This document shows, piece by piece, positions 18,185-26,891 of a stretch of 64,000 nucleotides of DNA. The position numbers and the translations under genes were made by a program. The stretch spans positions 496,001 through 560,000 of the forward strand of contig NZ_RAPY01000002.1 in assembly GCF_003610355.1 (NCBI RefSeq), given 5' to 3'. How positions within the stretch are numbered: the stretch's first letter is position 1; every line of letters begins with the position of its first letter. The stretch is from Sphingobacterium detergens (GTDB lineage Bacteria > Bacteroidota > Bacteroidia > Sphingobacteriales > Sphingobacteriaceae). Under the pieces are notes generated by a model that saw only the letters and a list, made by a program, of their open reading frames with translations, was not told the DNA's origin and did not search any database.

Positions 18185-18240
18185 CTAGTCACCATATGCA
18201 CTTTCGCTATGGCAACTGAACGATCAGGTTTAAAATCCAT
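18185..18240 (+). pseudogene. Scrap of an NTF2-like gene (signal-peptide end)
   Basis: The stretch around 18195-18238 (CTTTCGCTATGGCAACTGAA, then CGATCAGGTTTAAAATCC) aligns base for base, with substitutions, to the end of the signal peptide and AEGPGSKS region of the intact copies. An in-frame stop follows, and nothing of the mature domain remains. It marks a deleted seventh member of the family. Confidence 0.6.
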
Positions 18241-18308
18241 TTTTTAAAAGGGATGGATATTACTTAAAACATTTTCGTGCATTTTAAGTTGTTATAAGAA
18301 AAACTATC

Positions 18309-18797
18309 ATGTGGAAACTATTTTTGGTACTACCGACCTGTTTAATTTTCTGTGCATGTTCCAATGCAGCTCAGAATAATAGGGATTATAATGCGAGCAA
18401 GGACAATCAAGTTATATCAGCCTCTTTTGAAAAAACTCCTTTACCTGATAGTGCACTTGCATTTATTAAGGAATATTTTCCAAATGTACAGATACTTGAA
18501 ATAAAGACAAAGAAATCACCCACCGTTACGGGGACATTTCACGAAGTGATATTGGCTGATCATACGGAAATTGACTTTGGCAAGTTAGGCAACTGGATTG
18601 AAGTTCAGGCACCAGACGGTATTGCGCTGCCCAGCAGTTTTTTTCCGCAGTCCATTCAATCTTACCTGAAAGAAAATTATAATGGCATAGGTGTCGAAAG
18701 CATAGATAAATCTAATAAAGGGTATAAATTGGAATTAACCAATGACAATAAATTGTATTTTGATACCAAAGGTCATTTTTTGCGAAAGAAAAAATAA
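18309..18797 (+). CDS. Putative lipoprotein with PepSY-like fold
   Basis: 162 residues with a lipoprotein signal (TCLIFCACSNAAQ; Cys at about 15-17). The mature part alternates short phrases typical of the Bacteroidota PepSY-like/DUF2874 group: LPDSALAFIKEYFPNVQILEI, DHTEIDFGKLGNWIEVQ, LPSSFFPQSIQSYLKENY and YKLELTNDNKLYFDTKGHFL. Such proteins are periplasmic or surface-exposed with unknown ligands. A 302-base convergent gap follows (18798-19099) in which I see no gene or clear terminator. Confidence 0.7.
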   Translation: MWKLFLVLPTCLIFCACSNAAQNNRDYNASKDNQVISASFEKTPLPDSALAFIKEYFPNVQILEIKTKKSPTVTGTFHEVILADHTEIDFGKLGNWIEVQAPDGIALPSSFFPQSIQSYLKENYNGIGVESIDKSNKGYKLELTNDNKLYFDTKGHFLRKKK

Positions 18798-19099
18798 GGA
18801 CACTGTTTCCTTGATGAGTAAATTTATATTCAATATGCATCATCAGATCAAACGAGAATACATGTATTCGTATTCTATTATGTAAAGATAAGGATAGGAA
18901 GACGGTCGAACATGCTTTGAGCCGTAGTCTTTCACCAATCGTATTAGCGGGGTACAAAACATAATTGCCTGATAAAAGGCTCTTTCAATAAAATCTACAA
19001 GAGATATTTGGGGCGGCGGATAGCAATAGTGATATTTCTATGCTTACTTAAGCACCATACCTATGGAAAGATCAGAATTATTTGTCGGACTTGCTCTTG

Positions 19100-19588
19100 T
19101 TAATCAATCTTTTTCGAAAACGTATTGATTGAATTTAGTGCATAATAAGCGATTCCATTGCCAGGATATTCTTTTAGAATTTCTTCATAGGTTGATTTTG
19201 CTTTTTCTGCTTCCATTGTCTGTACATAGCAAAATGCAATATTGCAAAGTGCAATTTCCCGATAGTACATTTTTGAAGCACTTAAAAATGTTATAGCACG
19301 ATATTTATCTACCCAAGCATACTTTGTAAAAAAATCAGCACTTTGCTTAAAGTATTCTAGGGCCACTTTGAAGTCCTTTCGTTTTATAGCTTTCATCCCT
19401 TTGTTGTGGCTTGTCGGAATTGTCTGATTCAATAGGACAGCTAAGGCCCAAAAGAAAGCTATACCCATAATAATCCCATGTATTTGAAAGAAAAATACAG
19501 AAATAGCGATAAAACCAGCCAATACCAATGAGATGATTAAGACAGCTGGCCAAGAGACTTGTCGAACAATAGGAACATTTGCGCTCAT
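19100..19588 (-). CDS. Membrane protein with C-terminal TPR-like repeats
   Basis: 162 residues. Two membrane segments lie at about 13-35 (WPAVLIISLVLAGFIAISVFFF) and 36-53 (IHGIIMGIAFFWALAVLL). Two to three tetratricopeptide-like helices pairs follow: GMKAIKRKDFKVALEYFKQSADF, EIALCNIAFCYVQTMEAEKAKSTYEEILKEYPGNGIAYYAL. This looks like a small scaffold at the inner membrane. No partner gene is adjacent and no function can be assigned. Confidence 0.68.
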   Translation of the reverse strand: MSANVPIVRQVSWPAVLIISLVLAGFIAISVFFFQIHGIIMGIAFFWALAVLLNQTIPTSHNKGMKAIKRKDFKVALEYFKQSADFFTKYAWVDKYRAITFLSASKMYYREIALCNIAFCYVQTMEAEKAKSTYEEILKEYPGNGIAYYALNSINTFSKKID

Positions 19589-19699
19589 TCAAGTAAAATA
19601 TATTTTTGGTTTATATTTTTAAATGTACCAAAATTCTATAAAAGTATTGTACAGGTTAGTGGTTAATTTATAGGGTACTATATAGTGAGATATGGTTTT

Positions 19700-19943
19700 T
19701 TACGTCAAAAGGGCCTGATGTTAAATCAGACCCTTTCTCTTAGCGTTTACTTGTACAGTAATTTTTATGTTTCCTATCGTTTCCTCTTTTTTGTTTCGTC
19801 ATCCAATGTTTTTTTAAGACGATTGGATTTTCACTGTACAACGCCAATTTTTATGTTGGTCTTTTCTTTCGAAAGGTAACTAATAGCCGCTTTGTATAAT
19901 AAGAACAACAGTCGATTTGAAATAGTTTTAAAAATAAATATTT
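19700..19943 (+). repeat. 230-bp intergenic repeat, copy B
   Basis: Full-length copy of the element at 14891, starting with the GTCAAAAGGGCCTGATG hairpin and ending in AAATAAATATTTCG. It sits in the 418-base gap between the TPR-like and ADP-ribosylglycohydrolase genes, whose remaining bases show nothing I recognise. Confidence 0.8.
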
Positions 19944-20006
19944 CGATGTTTTAAATTGACCAGTTTGAAACTAGCTTATACGTCCTAGAGATTCCTGTCG
20001 AAATTT

Positions 20007-21044
20007 CTAATCCAAATATCTCCACGCTATTTTTTCTATTAGCGATTTGATATCATCATAACGGGCGAGGTTCAGGAGCCAATCTTCAGGTATACTTTCC
20101 AGTCCATAATACAAACCAGCTAATCCCCCCGCAATGGCAGCTCCAGTGTCTGTATCTTCACCAAGGTTTATTATAGATAATACTGTATCCCTGTAGTTGT
20201 CTTTTTCCATAAAAAACCATAGGCTTGATTCTAGACTATCTATCACATAACCACTGGACCTTAATTCATTATGTGATTTAGACCGAATGTCATGTAAAAT
20301 CGTACTATTAAAATGAATGATTTCTGAGTCAGGGAAATTGCTGTCTACCCAGAATTTTGAAACTTGATTTCGCATTTCAGTATAAGCCTGCTCTTTGGCC
20401 AAACCTAGCAAAATGAGTTCAGCTAATTTGAGATAGATAAAACATGCCATGGCGGCGCGTATGTGCTTGTGCGTTAAGGCCGACACCTCCCAAATTTTCT
20501 CAAATTGTTCCGCGGGCTTAAGTCCTTTGATTTCAAATAAAAGTGGCAATATTCTCATTAATGAACCATTGCCATTGTCTTGTTCTCTTGCCTGATATCT
20601 TAGCGCAGTTAGCTCCCCGATTTGCGCGGATTCGATAATATGTTTAAGCTCACTGATTGATTTAGCTGTGGTGATACCGATATCAAAGACATCTCCTCGT
20701 GCTGTCCACAATTTACCTTCCTTCCATGCTATAAATTTTTTGGCCACATCTAATATATTGTACCCATTCAAAAGTGAGTCCGCAAGACACAAGGTTAATG
20801 AGGTATCATCAGACCAAGTACCCATAGGTTGATTATGACTGCCAAAACCGATCATTTCAGTAGCTGGATTTTTAAGTATGTCTTCTTTCGACCTGAATTC
20901 AAATGGAACACCCAAAGCATCACCAACTGCAATACCAAACAATGCTCCATACATTCTATTTTTCGCTTGGCTAGCCGATGTATTCGGATCACTAGCAGAT
21001 CTGTTTGATTGTTCGTCCATAAATGATTGGATGAATGATTTCAC
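20007..21044 (-). CDS. ADP-ribosylglycohydrolase family protein
   Basis: Predicted hydrolase removing ADP-ribose from proteins or small molecules, with a binuclear magnesium site. After a Ser/Asn-rich N-terminal extension of about 28 residues come GALFGIAVGDALGVPFEF, the metal-binding GTWSDDTSLTLCLADSLL, and near the C-terminus NLGEDTDTGAAIAGGLAGL, which together carry the aspartates of the DraG/ARH fold. The longest frame starts with GTG at 21044; ATG at 21020 is a good alternative. No ADP-ribosyltransferase gene is adjacent. Confidence 0.9.
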   Translation of the reverse strand: MKSFIQSFMDEQSNRSASDPNTSASQAKNRMYGALFGIAVGDALGVPFEFRSKEDILKNPATEMIGFGSHNQPMGTWSDDTSLTLCLADSLLNGYNILDVAKKFIAWKEGKLWTARGDVFDIGITTAKSISELKHIIESAQIGELTALRYQAREQDNGNGSLMRILPLLFEIKGLKPAEQFEKIWEVSALTHKHIRAAMACFIYLKLAELILLGLAKEQAYTEMRNQVSKFWVDSNFPDSEIIHFNSTILHDIRSKSHNELRSSGYVIDSLESSLWFFMEKDNYRDTVLSIINLGEDTDTGAAIAGGLAGLYYGLESIPEDWLLNLARYDDIKSLIEKIAWRYLD

Positions 21045-21082
21045 ATCAAGATAATAAAAAAATATTTACCTGCCCATTTCCA

Positions 21083-21200
21083 CCATTCACCGAGTTTTCC
21101 TGTCCGTTAGTCTAAAGGTCATAGGCTAAAGGAAGATTGTGTTGTAGTTTTGAATCAACAAATAAGAACAATATAACTAACAATATAAAATAAAGACATT
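21083..21200 (+). repeat. Conserved 5' flank of NTF2-like gene, copy 3
   Basis: Near-identical to the flanks at 38241 and 40961 from CCATTCACCGAGTTTTCC down to AAATAAAGACATT at the ATG. The -7 box TAGTTTTG is at 21145-21152. Conservation over about 118 non-coding bases is as high as in the coding part, suggesting recent copying of the whole unit. Confidence 0.8.
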
Positions 21201-21647
21201 ATGAAAACGCTAGTAAAAACATTCGCAGCAGCAGCTTTAATCGCAGTATCAACCTTTGCAATGGCAGCTGAAGGACCAGGTTCAAAATCAGCAAAAGCAA
21301 ACGTTAACCTTTCCACAGCAGACTTTGCCCTTGAGCATTATGTTGCAGTTACGACAGAAGGCGAGTCAGCAGGCGTAGAGCGATTATTTGCCGACGATTT
21401 CAGCCAAAAGGTTCAAGCTTCTAATGCGCAAACCCATAGCCGTAGCGCGTTGATCAAATCTTTGAAAAAACAAAAAGGTGAGAAGCTAAACTGTACAGTA
21501 ACGAGCGACATCATCGAAGAATCCGCGGATTATATGGTCGCCAAAGTGACCCTGAAATTTGAAAACTTCATCAAGACTGATCTTGTGACTTTGGTACGCG
21601 AGGGTAATGACTGGAAAGTATCCAAATCGATCAATTCATATAAATAG
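21201..21647 (+). CDS. Small secreted NTF2-like protein, paralogue 3
   Basis: 148 residues: signal peptide MKTLVKTFAAAALIAVSTFA, mature AAEGPGSKSAKANVNLSTAD. The core is very close to copies 4 and 5, with local changes in the segment ASNAQTHSRSALIKSLKKQ. It carries its own -7 box upstream and a double-hairpin 3' region (21655-21740) of the type shared with copy 4. The centre of the protein (about residues 70-85) is the variable patch across paralogues, whereas the signal peptide and C-terminus are almost fixed. Function unknown. Confidence 0.87.
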   Translation: MKTLVKTFAAAALIAVSTFAMAAEGPGSKSAKANVNLSTADFALEHYVAVTTEGESAGVERLFADDFSQKVQASNAQTHSRSALIKSLKKQKGEKLNCTVTSDIIEESADYMVAKVTLKFENFIKTDLVTLVREGNDWKVSKSINSYK

Positions 21648-21654
21648 TACCTTA

Positions 21655-21740
21655 TCACTGGTGGATTGCCCGTAATAAAACGCAATCCACTAGTGAATCA
21701 TATGTTTATTTAAGGCTACGTCGTGAGATGTGGCTTTTTT
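21655..21740 (+). terminator. Double hairpin 3' region of NTF2-like copy 3
   Basis: Hairpin one is a 15-bp stem (TCACTGGTGGATTGC / GCAATCCACTAGTGA, one G-U) at 21655-21696. Hairpin two (GCTACGTC / GATGTGGC) at about 21713-21740 is followed by six T and is the likely terminator. The same two-hairpin arrangement follows copy 4, with compensating base changes in hairpin one. The rest of the 534-base gap to 22181 has no gene I recognise. Confidence 0.75.
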
Positions 21741-22029
21741 AGTTTGTCCATTTGTTGATAATTATGAATTTATTTTTAATATCTATATAATTTTCTAAAA
21801 CAATAAGACCAATATTAGTACAATCGATAGCAACCTTGTCAATTATAGACTTTACATTATCCCAAACTATATCCCAAAAACCAAGACCTATTTTTGGTCG
21901 TGCTTTCATATTTGTGGGAGCAAAAAAGACAATGGTAAATATTACTAATTAACAAGTTTACAAATATGTTCATAACAAACGATGTCCCTGTTATGAATTG
22001 ATAGTACGAAAAGGTATTCGTAAATAGAG

Positions 22030-22039
22030 CAAACGTTTG
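22030..22039. promoter_or_regulatory. Perfect palindrome CAAACGTTTG upstream of the first natural-product operon
   Basis: A 10-bp perfect inverted repeat, 143 bases before the VKOR-fusion gene, in an AT-rich non-coding stretch. It could be a regulator site, but short palindromes occur by chance. Confidence 0.25.
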
Positions 22040-22181
22040 TGTACTAAAAAAATGTTGAAAATTTTTATCTCAATCCATACATTGGTAATACTTAATGCGT
22101 AAATGATCATTACTTAGTTATCATTTAAAGTAATATCTTTCGAGGATAAGTAACCAAACAAGAACCGTAAATATAAACTTA

Positions 22182-23816
22182 ATGAGATTTTTAAAGGAGA
22201 TAGTAAAATCTGAATCCGCCGTAAAAATTGCCTGCGCATGTATTCTAAAATTTTATCAAGTAAAATTTACATCTTCCAATTTATTGTCATTGATTGATGG
22301 ACATAATGATCCTCATTCTATGTTGGCAATAAAAGATGTTCTTGATGAATATAGCGTAAAAAGTCTCGCTATTTTGAGAAAGAATATAAAATATGACGAC
22401 ATTGAGACACCATTCGTCAGTGTAATTCAAAAAGAAGACTGGCCAGCTGCTAGCTTCACGGTGGTTATCGCAGTAAATGGAAATAAAATTAGCTTTCTTG
22501 ATCCTCAAACCAATAACCTGGTTACAGCAGAAATCAGCTATTTTGAATCTATTGATAAAGATGTTTTACTGCTTCTTGATGGTAGAACGAAAAAAGATGA
22601 ATACAATTATGAGCAAAATAGGATCAATGAGAAAACAAGCAATTTTTTTTCAAATCTACCCTTCTATCTTGGAGGCTTTTTAATTTTAACCCTACTTTTT
22701 CTACAAGTATTTATTTTCAAAAATACAGCCTGGATTTCGCCAATTTTTCTGTTAACTTCAACAATTGGGACGCTCTGTTCTACACTATTGATATGGCATG
22801 AAATTGATGCTTTTAATCCACTTATAAGAGAGGTCTGCGGCAGTCTCGGTAGCAAATCAAATTGTAATGCTGTACTTTCATCCAGAGGAGCGAGGTTTCT
22901 TGGGATAAGCTGGTCCATATGGGGATTTGCCTACTTCTCTTCATTTTTTTTATATCAATTACTGTTTGCGGATTCTGTTTCTCATGTAAGCCTATGGTCG
23001 TACATAGCTTTAATGACATTTCCTTATGTTATTTATTCCTTATACTATCAAGCTAAAGTAGTCAGGCAATGGTGTCCTTTATGTTTAATTGTTCAGTGTG
23101 TTATAACATTTAACGCGTGTGTAAGTCTTATATATATATCGGTTCAAAATAACTTCACGGAGTTTGGTTTAATGCCTTTGATCAATACAATTTCAATTTT
23201 TTCCATTTCTCTGATGCTAACCTATTTCCTTCTACCAGTTTTGAAAAAGGCGCAGCAGGCTAAAAACCACGAATTGCAATTAAAGAAAATACGTTACAGG
23301 CGAGAAGTATTTGACGCATTGCTCTCCACCAGCAATTCTATTACACAGTCGCCAGAGGGACTTGGGATACTCCTTGGAGACCCGAATGCAAAGAATGAAA
23401 TTATAAAAGTCTGTAATCCTTATTGCGGGCCGTGTTCAAAAGCCCATCCAGAATTAGAAGCCATTGTAGCCGGTAATCCAGATACGAAACTAAGAATTAT
23501 TTTTTCTGCAACTGGCGAAGACTGGGATATAAAAAATGCGCCTGTATCCCTCTTTCTAGAGATACAGGAAAAAATGGGGGACCAAGTAGCACATACTGCC
23601 CTAGATAAATGGTATGCTGGTGGCTCAAAGGATTTTAATAAGTTTTCTGAAGAATACCAATTGGATAACTATTTAGTACATCAGCATCATAAAATACGTG
23701 AAATGAGGGAATGGTATGATACAATGAAAATAAGAGTGACTCCGACGATATTCGTTAATGGACGTGAAATGCCCGATGGTTATAGGGTAAAGGAGCTAAA
23801 AAATTTTTTTTTATAG
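22182..23816 (+). CDS. C39-like / VKOR / thioredoxin fusion, disulfide-forming membrane protein
   Basis: A 544-residue fusion expected to make disulfide bonds in exported peptides. Residues about 1-135 resemble a C39 peptidase domain, but the catalytic His position is occupied by Ser/Phe (PAASFTVVIAV, about 88-97), while the Asp-Pro (FLDPQ, 106-109) remains, so it is probably non-proteolytic and may only bind the leader. The VKOR domain has about five membrane segments, the Cys219/Cys228 pair (CGSLGSKSNC) and the active CxxC Cys298/Cys301 (WCPLC). A DsbA-like thioredoxin domain carries CGPC at 425-428 (Cys421 nearby) and the cis-Pro phrase RVTPTIFVNG. It is the first gene of the locus with two six-cysteine precursors, which fits its job. 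Standard VKOR-thioredoxin fusions lack the C39 part. Confidence 0.9.
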   Translation: MRFLKEIVKSESAVKIACACILKFYQVKFTSSNLLSLIDGHNDPHSMLAIKDVLDEYSVKSLAILRKNIKYDDIETPFVSVIQKEDWPAASFTVVIAVNGNKISFLDPQTNNLVTAEISYFESIDKDVLLLLDGRTKKDEYNYEQNRINEKTSNFFSNLPFYLGGFLILTLLFLQVFIFKNTAWISPIFLLTSTIGTLCSTLLIWHEIDAFNPLIREVCGSLGSKSNCNAVLSSRGARFLGISWSIWGFAYFSSFFLYQLLFADSVSHVSLWSYIALMTFPYVIYSLYYQAKVVRQWCPLCLIVQCVITFNACVSLIYISVQNNFTEFGLMPLINTISIFSISLMLTYFLLPVLKKAQQAKNHELQLKKIRYRREVFDALLSTSNSITQSPEGLGILLGDPNAKNEIIKVCNPYCGPCSKAHPELEAIVAGNPDTKLRIIFSATGEDWDIKNAPVSLFLEIQEKMGDQVAHTALDKWYAGGSKDFNKFSEEYQLDNYLVHQHHKIREMREWYDTMKIRVTPTIFVNGREMPDGYRVKELKNFFL

Positions 23817-23933
23817 AGTGTATATAGATCATTGTTGCGGTTGCAAACGTAACAAAATATAAGCTGGCAACTTCAAATGCCCTCTCAAGATGTTCCGGAG
23901 CGAATGAACATCATCAGAACAAAAAATATAATT

Positions 23934-24167
23934 ATGAAAAAAATTTCATTAGAAAATTTGAACTTGAAAGAGATAGAACAACTATCTCGTGAGCAGTTAA
24001 AAGATGTTTTAGGGGGATGGTCTATAAGCACAGCACAAACTGGTGGCTCTACAGTAAATTGTAATGATCACTCCGGAGATCCGGAAAACTGTTCAGGTAG
24101 CTGTGAGATATCCGCCGGAAATCCCGGCACATGTTTGACGGAATCCAACGGTTGTTATTGCGGCTAA
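23934..24167 (+). CDS. Natural-product precursor A, double-glycine leader with six-Cys core
   Basis: 77-residue ribosomal peptide precursor. The leader (residues 1-28) starts MKKISLENLNLKEIEQLSR and ends LKDVLGG, matching the Bacteroidota GG natural-product leader family (TIGR04149 type). The core starts at Trp29: a Ser/Thr/Gly-rich stretch, then Cys43, 53, 57, 67, 74 and 76 in the pattern C-x9-C-x3-C-x9-C-x6-C-x-C. An in-frame ATG at 23877 would add 19 residues, but the ATG at 23934 gives the canonical leader. Precursor B (29961) shares leader and cysteine pattern. Six cysteines plus VKOR and thioredoxin neighbours suggest three disulfides; glycosyltransferase genes downstream suggest sugar attachment. 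Confidence 0.9.
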   Translation: MKKISLENLNLKEIEQLSREQLKDVLGGWSISTAQTGGSTVNCNDHSGDPENCSGSCEISAGNPGTCLTESNGCYCG

Positions 24168-24174
24168 ACATCTG

Positions 24175-24215
24175 GTAGAATAACTGGAGCAGTAAACTCC
24201 AGTTGTTCTACTTTT
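24175..24215 (+). terminator. Strong hairpin after precursor A (attenuator)
   Basis: A 15-bp stem GTAGAATAACTGGAG / CTCCAGTTGTTCTAC with one G-U pair and a seven-base loop is followed by TTTT. Placed directly after a precursor gene, it probably limits read-through so that the precursor is made in excess over the tailoring enzymes. Confidence 0.7.
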
Positions 24216-24232
24216 AAATAATAAGAACTGAT

Positions 24233-25348
24233 ATGAAAATCCTGCTATCCTTACTACTTCTCATTGGCAATAGCTTTTACCTATTTAGCCAAAATATACT
24301 AAGAGTCGATATCAACGGGAAAAAATATGCAAACCTTATTTTAAAAGTCAATGTAGAAAAAGAGGTGCTTTTCTTTGAGGGCCTCGAAAAAGAACCTAAT
24401 TCATGGGTCTTCTCTTATCCCGACAGCGTGTATAAGAAAGCAATTTTCTTTAGCCTTTTTTCCAAAGAGGATTCTATTCAAAATGATATCGTCCTGCATC
24501 AAAAGGTAGAAAACAAGGAGCTCTTTTGTATTTCCTGCTTTTATTCTCCTAAAAGTACCACTGTTCTGTCTTATGACTCAATAGGAAGCTCTTCTTATAA
24601 TGCACTAGCATATGATTTTCGAGCAAAAAGGCGTGTCATGACTAAAAATATTCGGGATCATTTTAGTATAATTCACACTGATGATAGTGAATTAACCGCT
24701 GCAATGGTCTCAACCGACTCAAAGTTCTCAGAATTTAAGCAAGATAATTATACAAAAAGAATTGATGAATTCCGGACTATTGTCAAAAGATATCCCAGAT
24801 CTAGTGCTTTAATGGCCCGATTAGCTTTAAATGCCAATCGATTCTCTGATAAAAATGATCTACGTTCTATTTTTAATCAATTTGGGGCTAGTCTTTTGGA
24901 GACTTTTTATGGGGAAAAAATACGGAATTATTTAATGGATAGATTTCCGAATAGCGCGCTTTTAAATGTTGCTACGGGCGCTACAGAACCTATTATTTTA
25001 AAACCAGAAATTCCGACTTTAGTGGTCTTTTCTGCTTCATGGTGTATTCCATGCCATAAAATGATACCACTGGTTAAAGAAATAAATAATGATTTAGGTG
25101 ATAGATTAGCAATCGTTTATATATCTGTAGATCTCGAAAATACGAGAGATCATTGGAAAAAGATGCTCAAACAAGAGAAATTTCCCTTTCGGAGTCTCTT
25201 TCCAGCTGATGTAAATGCTTTCAAACAGCGTATCGGTGCGACATCTTTGCCACTATGTTACCTCGTTGAAAAAGATGGTTTTTTTTCAGCTGTGGAGATC
25301 AGATCACAAGCAGGGAAAAATAAACTGTATGAAACAGTTATGAACTAA
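24233..25348 (+). CDS. Periplasmic TlpA-like thioredoxin-fold protein 1
   Basis: 371 residues: signal peptide (ILLSLLLLIGNSFYLFSQ), an N-terminal region of about 240 residues that I do not recognise, and a C-terminal thioredoxin-like domain with the active site SASWCIPCH (Cys271 and Cys274) and the later SLPLCYLVEKDG carrying the cis-Pro region. The WCxPC type is typical of TlpA/ResA-like thiol reductases in Bacteroidota. A paralogue at 28657 has the same layout. In this locus both probably shuffle or reduce wrong disulfides in the six-cysteine peptides. The downstream gene starts seven bases later. Confidence 0.87.
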   Translation: MKILLSLLLLIGNSFYLFSQNILRVDINGKKYANLILKVNVEKEVLFFEGLEKEPNSWVFSYPDSVYKKAIFFSLFSKEDSIQNDIVLHQKVENKELFCISCFYSPKSTTVLSYDSIGSSSYNALAYDFRAKRRVMTKNIRDHFSIIHTDDSELTAAMVSTDSKFSEFKQDNYTKRIDEFRTIVKRYPRSSALMARLALNANRFSDKNDLRSIFNQFGASLLETFYGEKIRNYLMDRFPNSALLNVATGATEPIILKPEIPTLVVFSASWCIPCHKMIPLVKEINNDLGDRLAIVYISVDLENTRDHWKKMLKQEKFPFRSLFPADVNAFKQRIGATSLPLCYLVEKDGFFSAVEIRSQAGKNKLYETVMN

Positions 25349-25355
25349 TTTTATC

Positions 25356-26888
25356 ATGAATAGTACAATTTTCCTATCAGCGCAACCCGACAATATTTAT
25401 TTTATATGGCAATTGGAACTACAGTTGCGTAATCTAAAGTCACTAGCTATAGATAAAGAAGCTATTCATGTTGTGGTAGGATATAATCCCAAAAGAGGTA
25501 TAAATCCAGCGTTCAATAAATTTATCAATGACCATTTGGATTTTGCGCAGTTTTTCCTTTACCCAGACAATCGTATTGAGCCCTGTTATACATCTTCTAT
25601 ACGCCCACACATTCTGAAACAGCATTTTTCAAGCTTTAGTGAACTTCAATTCAAGACAATCTTTTATCATGATTCGGACGTTCTTTTTTCAAGAATACCT
25701 CAAACTCCAAAATCCGATATTAATGAGTGTTTTGTTTCTGACACGAGAGGCTACCTCGATCTTAACTATATAAGACGGGTGGCAAACGAGGCTCTTTTGG
25801 ACGATATGCTGTCAATTGTGGGCTTAGATAAAAGCATAATTGAAGGTGAAGATGCAAATACAGGTGGAGCACAGTATATATTAAATGGGATCGATGCCAA
25901 TTTTTGGGATAAGGTCGAAAGAGATGCTGAATCTTTATATCTGTGCATGCGAGAATATAATGATAAGTTATGGCAAAATAATTATGAGCAAACAAGGGAA
26001 TATCGGTCAAAAAAAAGGGGGATACAGGCCTGGTGCGCAGATATGTGGGCTGTGTTATGGAATCTATGGTTAGTTGAGAAAAAAGTATCTATTCACCAGG
26101 AACTCGATTTTTCTTGGCCCTATAGTCCGATTGAGCAATGGACAACGAGAGCGATTTTGCATTATTCAGGAGATGTCAAACGTAAGGAAGATTTCTTTAA
26201 GAAAAATGAGTATCTCAATAGGGTTCCTTGGTATGACTGTTCCCTTTTGTCTATCCCCCAGCAAAACTGCAGCTCAAAGATCGTAGAATTCATACTCCAA
26301 AGAAAGAGAGAACTGGACAGTCAACGAAATAGCTATTTAAAATCTTGTTTGATTTTAGAGATTGATACAATCGATAATAATATTATTAGCGATTTAGATT
26401 TATTTCACACAGTTATTTCCAAATATTTTAATATTTCATTTTATGTTTTAGCAAAATTTGGAATAATAGAACCCAATGAAATACATCAACCTATTTTAAC
26501 ATATTCAGATTTACTTCCTGAAAATTATCAGCAAGTTATTTTTATACCGATAGCAAGTATACCCGCCATCGAAGATCTGAAGGAGATGTTGCGTATCGGA
26601 GAAAAGGATAATCTAAACAATACTTATCTCAAAGTTTTACCCAATAAAAATTTGCATGTTGACGCTTTGTTTAAAGAGGTATTTACTAAAGTATTAGATT
26701 TTGAAGTCTTGTCAGCCAACCAAGGGAAATTCAATCAGTCTCTTCCACGAAAGGCGCATGAAATTCGAATCCTAAATTTTAAACATGGTTATTCAGCCTC
26801 TAAATCAATTGGAGATCTTCTACATGATCCTACCATCTCCAGAAAACATTTCGGATATGTACTTGATTCCACTTATAATTTTTCTTAA
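25356..26888 (+). CDS. Putative peptide-tailoring glycosyltransferase, novel family, paralogue 1
   Basis: 510 residues, no family I can name. The N-terminal half (about 1-300) has features of a GT-A glycosyltransferase: a strand-rich start (FLSAQPDNIYFIWQL), a DxD-like FYHDSDVLF with Asp106/Asp108, a glycine motif NTGGAQYI near 168-175, FWDKVERDAESLY near 183-195, and AWCADMWAVLWN near 225-236. The 57510 gene of the lanthipeptide locus shares every one of these motifs but has a different C-terminal half. The gene lies between a thioredoxin and a LanC-like gene with almost no spacing. A sugar-transfer role is inferred from DxD and the company of GT2, GT25 and GT10 genes. Confidence 0.65.
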   Translation: MNSTIFLSAQPDNIYFIWQLELQLRNLKSLAIDKEAIHVVVGYNPKRGINPAFNKFINDHLDFAQFFLYPDNRIEPCYTSSIRPHILKQHFSSFSELQFKTIFYHDSDVLFSRIPQTPKSDINECFVSDTRGYLDLNYIRRVANEALLDDMLSIVGLDKSIIEGEDANTGGAQYILNGIDANFWDKVERDAESLYLCMREYNDKLWQNNYEQTREYRSKKRGIQAWCADMWAVLWNLWLVEKKVSIHQELDFSWPYSPIEQWTTRAILHYSGDVKRKEDFFKKNEYLNRVPWYDCSLLSIPQQNCSSKIVEFILQRKRELDSQRNSYLKSCLILEIDTIDNNIISDLDLFHTVISKYFNISFYVLAKFGIIEPNEIHQPILTYSDLLPENYQQVIFIPIASIPAIEDLKEMLRIGEKDNLNNTYLKVLPNKNLHVDALFKEVFTKVLDFEVLSANQGKFNQSLPRKAHEIRILNFKHGYSASKSIGDLLHDPTISRKHFGYVLDSTYNFS

Positions 26889-26891
26889 ATC

